Shown here: positions 62,242 to 64,000 of the stretch, piece by piece
How positions within the stretch are numbered: the first letter of the stretch is position 1
Layout of the letters: each line of letters begins with the position of its first letter
Assembly: GCF_023734135.1 (NCBI RefSeq)
Contig: NZ_AP025730.1
Span: 5,022,001-5,086,000, forward strand
DNA: 64,000 nucleotides
Origin: Sphaerotilus microaerophilus
GTDB taxonomy: Bacteria > Pseudomonadota > Gammaproteobacteria > Burkholderiales > Burkholderiaceae_C
Direction of reading: 5' to 3'
The notes under the pieces: generated by a model
Told to the model about the DNA's origin: nothing
Seen by the model: the letters and a program-made list of their open reading frames with translations, nothing else
Database searches by the model: none
Translations under genes and position numbers: made by a program

Positions 62242-63099
62242 ATGTCCGAGCCATCCGCCACGCGCCCCGTGCGCTCCCAGTACGAGGACTTCCTGCGCCA
62301 TGTCTGGATGCACGGCGTGGCCAAGGGCGACCGCACCGGCACCGGCACGCGCAGCGTGTTCGGCCACCAGATGCGCTTCGACCTGAATGAAGGCTTCCCG
62401 CTGGTGACGACCAAGAAGGTCTTCCTCAAGGCCATCATCGTCGAGCTGCTGTGGTTCCTGCAGGGCGGGCGCAACGTGAAGTGGCTGCAGGAGCGCGGCT
62501 GCACCATCTGGGACGAATGGGCCCGCGCGGACGGTGACCTCGGCCCGGTCTACGGCGTGCAGTGGCGCAACTGGCCGACGCCGGACGGCGGCCACATCGA
62601 CCAGATCAGCGAGGTGGTGAAGCAGCTGCGGACCAACCCCGACTCGCGCCGCATCATCGTCAGCGCCTGGAACGTGGCCGACTTGGACCAGATGGCGCTG
62701 ATGCCCTGCCACGCCTTCTTCCAGTTCTACGTCACCCCCGCCACCGCACCTGCCGGACAACCAGGCGGGCGTGGCAGGCTGAGCTGCCAGCTGTATCAGC
62801 GCAGCGCGGATATCTTCCTGGGCGTGCCCTTCAACATCGCCAGCTACGCGCTGCTCACCCACATGCTGGCGCAGCAGTGCGACCTGGACCTGGGCGACTT
62901 CATCTGGACCGGCGGCGACTGCCACATCTACGACAACCACCACGAGCAGGTGGTGACGCAGCTGGCGCGCGAGCCGCTGCCCTACCCCACGCTGCAGATC
63001 CGGCGCCGGCCGGCGTCGATCTTCAACTACGTCTACGAGGACTTCGAGCTGCTCGACTACCGCCACCACCCCGCCATCAAGGCGCCGGTGGCGGTCTGA
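62242..63099 (+). CDS. thyA: thymidylate synthase
   Basis: 285 residues from ATG 62242 ([21 protein letters not shown]). Signature pieces: [19 protein letters not shown], the catalytic cysteine in [12 protein letters not shown] (~158), [17 protein letters not shown] and [11 protein letters not shown]. It makes dTMP from dUMP with methylene-THF. Compared with the usual 264 residues, it has an extra stretch [13 protein letters not shown] (~167-179) directly after the active-site strand, plus a slightly long N-terminus. Confidence 0.95.
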   Translation: MSEPSATRPVRSQYEDFLRHVWMHGVAKGDRTGTGTRSVFGHQMRFDLNEGFPLVTTKKVFLKAIIVELLWFLQGGRNVKWLQERGCTIWDEWARADGDLGPVYGVQWRNWPTPDGGHIDQISEVVKQLRTNPDSRRIIVSAWNVADLDQMALMPCHAFFQFYVTPATAPAGQPGGRGRLSCQLYQRSADIFLGVPFNIASYALLTHMLAQQCDLDLGDFIWTGGDCHIYDNHHEQVVTQLAREPLPYPTLQIRRRPASIFNYVYEDFELLDYRHHPAIKAPVAV

Positions 63100-63129
63100 C
63101 CGGCCGATCTGCGGTCACAGGTCGCACCC

Positions 63130-64000
63130 ATGCTGCAACGCCGCCAGCTCGGCATGCTGGTGCTGCTCACGCTGATGTGGGGCACCAACTGGCCGATGAT
63201 GAAGTTCTCGCTGCGCGAGCTCACGCCGCTGTGGTTCCGCGCCCTCACGATGGGCGGTGGCGCCCTCGCGCTGGCGCTGTACTTCTCCTGGCGTGGCCAG
63301 AGCCTGCGCCTGCCGCGCAGCGAGTGGACGCGGGTGCTCTGGCTGGCGCTGCCCAACATCATCGGCTGGCACTTCTTCTCCATCCTGGGGTTGAAGGAGC
63401 TGGCCTCCGGGCGGGCGTCGATCCTCGGCTTCACGATGCCGGTGTGGACGGTGCTGATCGGCGTGCTGCTGGGCATGGAGCGGCTGGGCCCGCGGGTGCT
63501 GCTGTCGCTGGTGGCGGCCATCGCTGCGGTGGGGCTGCTGTCCTTCCATGAACTGAGCCGCCTGGCCGGACGTCCGCTGGGCGTGGCCTGGATGCAGCTG
63601 GCCGCGCTCGGCTGGGCCGCCGGCACGGTGATGATGCGCCGCACCCGCAGCACCCTGCCCACCGAGGTGGTGACGGTGTGGATGCTGGTCTTCGGCGCGC
63701 TGTTCTTCTGGATCGCCGCGCCGCTGGCCGAACCGGTGCCGGACGTGACGCGCTTCTCGCCCGCCATGTGGGGCTCGCTGGTCTGGGGCGTGTTCCTGAA
63801 CTACGGCTACGCCCAGGTGCTCTGGTTCAGCCTGGCACGCAACCTGCCGCCCAGCGCCAGCGCCTTCTCGATCATGGCGGTGCCGCTGGTGGGCATCGCC
63901 ACGGCCACCGCCATCGTCGGCGAGGTGCCGCACCTGAACGACTGGCTGGCCGCCGCCTGCATCATGACCGCCATCGCCAGCGCCCTGATCCGCCGTGCGC
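63130..64000 (+). CDS. EamA-family (DMT) transporter, 3' end outside window
   Basis: At least 290 residues, open to the right edge. Ten membrane segments in two EamA repeats: LTLMWGTNWPMMKFSLRELTPLWFRALTMG (~14-43), SGRASILGFTMPVWTVLIGVLLGMERLGPR (~93-122), and the second copy with NYGYAQVLWFSLARNLPPSASAFSIMAVPLVGI (~235-267). Substrate unknown; often metabolite or amino-acid efflux. Confidence 0.85.
   Translation, partial: MLQRRQLGMLVLLTLMWGTNWPMMKFSLRELTPLWFRALTMGGGALALALYFSWRGQSLRLPRSEWTRVLWLALPNIIGWHFFSILGLKELASGRASILGFTMPVWTVLIGVLLGMERLGPRVLLSLVAAIAAVGLLSFHELSRLAGRPLGVAWMQLAALGWAAGTVMMRRTRSTLPTEVVTVWMLVFGALFFWIAAPLAEPVPDVTRFSPAMWGSLVWGVFLNYGYAQVLWFSLARNLPPSASAFSIMAVPLVGIATATAIVGEVPHLNDWLAAACIMTAIASALIRRA

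Overview
The window reads as chromosome from a high-GC betaproteobacterium of the order Burkholderiales, most like the Leptothrix / Sphaerotilus / Ideonella group. The reasons are the very strong G/C third-position bias, a Bug/TctC-type binding protein, a PEP-CTERM protein, and the local gene sets (cytochrome c5 next to a YheT hydrolase, DUF1841, zf-CHCC protein next to ilvE). I cannot name the species from the sequence alone.

Layout. 1-11990 is mostly housekeeping: a PhoX phosphatase (cut by the left edge), an AbrB-type membrane protein, a BON-LysM protein, tRNA-Arg(CCG), cytochrome c5 with a clear terminator, a YheT hydrolase, a minus-strand run of ilvE / zinc-ribbon / glycosyltransferase 9 / purU / SnoaL-like, and a hybrid histidine kinase with its LuxR-type regulator. 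12000-24950 holds a KefF-KefC potassium efflux pair, an acyl-CoA ligase fused to a GNAT acetyltransferase, a degraded kefC-like tail, a secreted leishmanolysin-like PEP-CTERM protease with a small partner, and an acyl-CoA block (matB, enoyl-CoA hydratase-like, Bug binding protein, AMP ligase). 24960-35240 holds a TauE permease, a RutE-like nitroreductase, DUF1841, an MFS pump, miaA, and an Att-type ABC exporter set (ATPase, diiron metallo-hydrolase, giant permease, CrtC/AttH-like protein).

35310-41435 is a mobile and partly AT-richer island. An IS30-family element has been split by a single-gene (ISBst12-type) IS66 element. Beside it, a 514-codon gene has been split by a third element with perfect 13-bp ends and a 5-bp target duplication. 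Joining the two halves restores one open frame with two ACT-like domains followed by a TIR-like domain. I regard this as the most interesting object here: a candidate ligand-gated TIR effector, possibly phage defence, now broken.

41436-50681 is accessory: a TacAT-like toxin-antitoxin pair, DUF1801 and DUF488 proteins, a zinc-ribbon membrane protein, a large Ig/RCC1 lipoprotein divergent from a winged-helix / Ser-Thr kinase / TPR protein, an outer-membrane lipoprotein, and a vapBC pair with a perfect 20-bp palindrome. 50691-64000 returns to core functions: exonuclease III, a MarR-EmrAB-outer membrane channel efflux operon, an MsbA-like ABC exporter, a PilZ protein, a sulfur locus (YeeE/TsuA-like transporter, triple rhodanese, cytochrome c), thyA, and an EamA transporter cut by the right edge.
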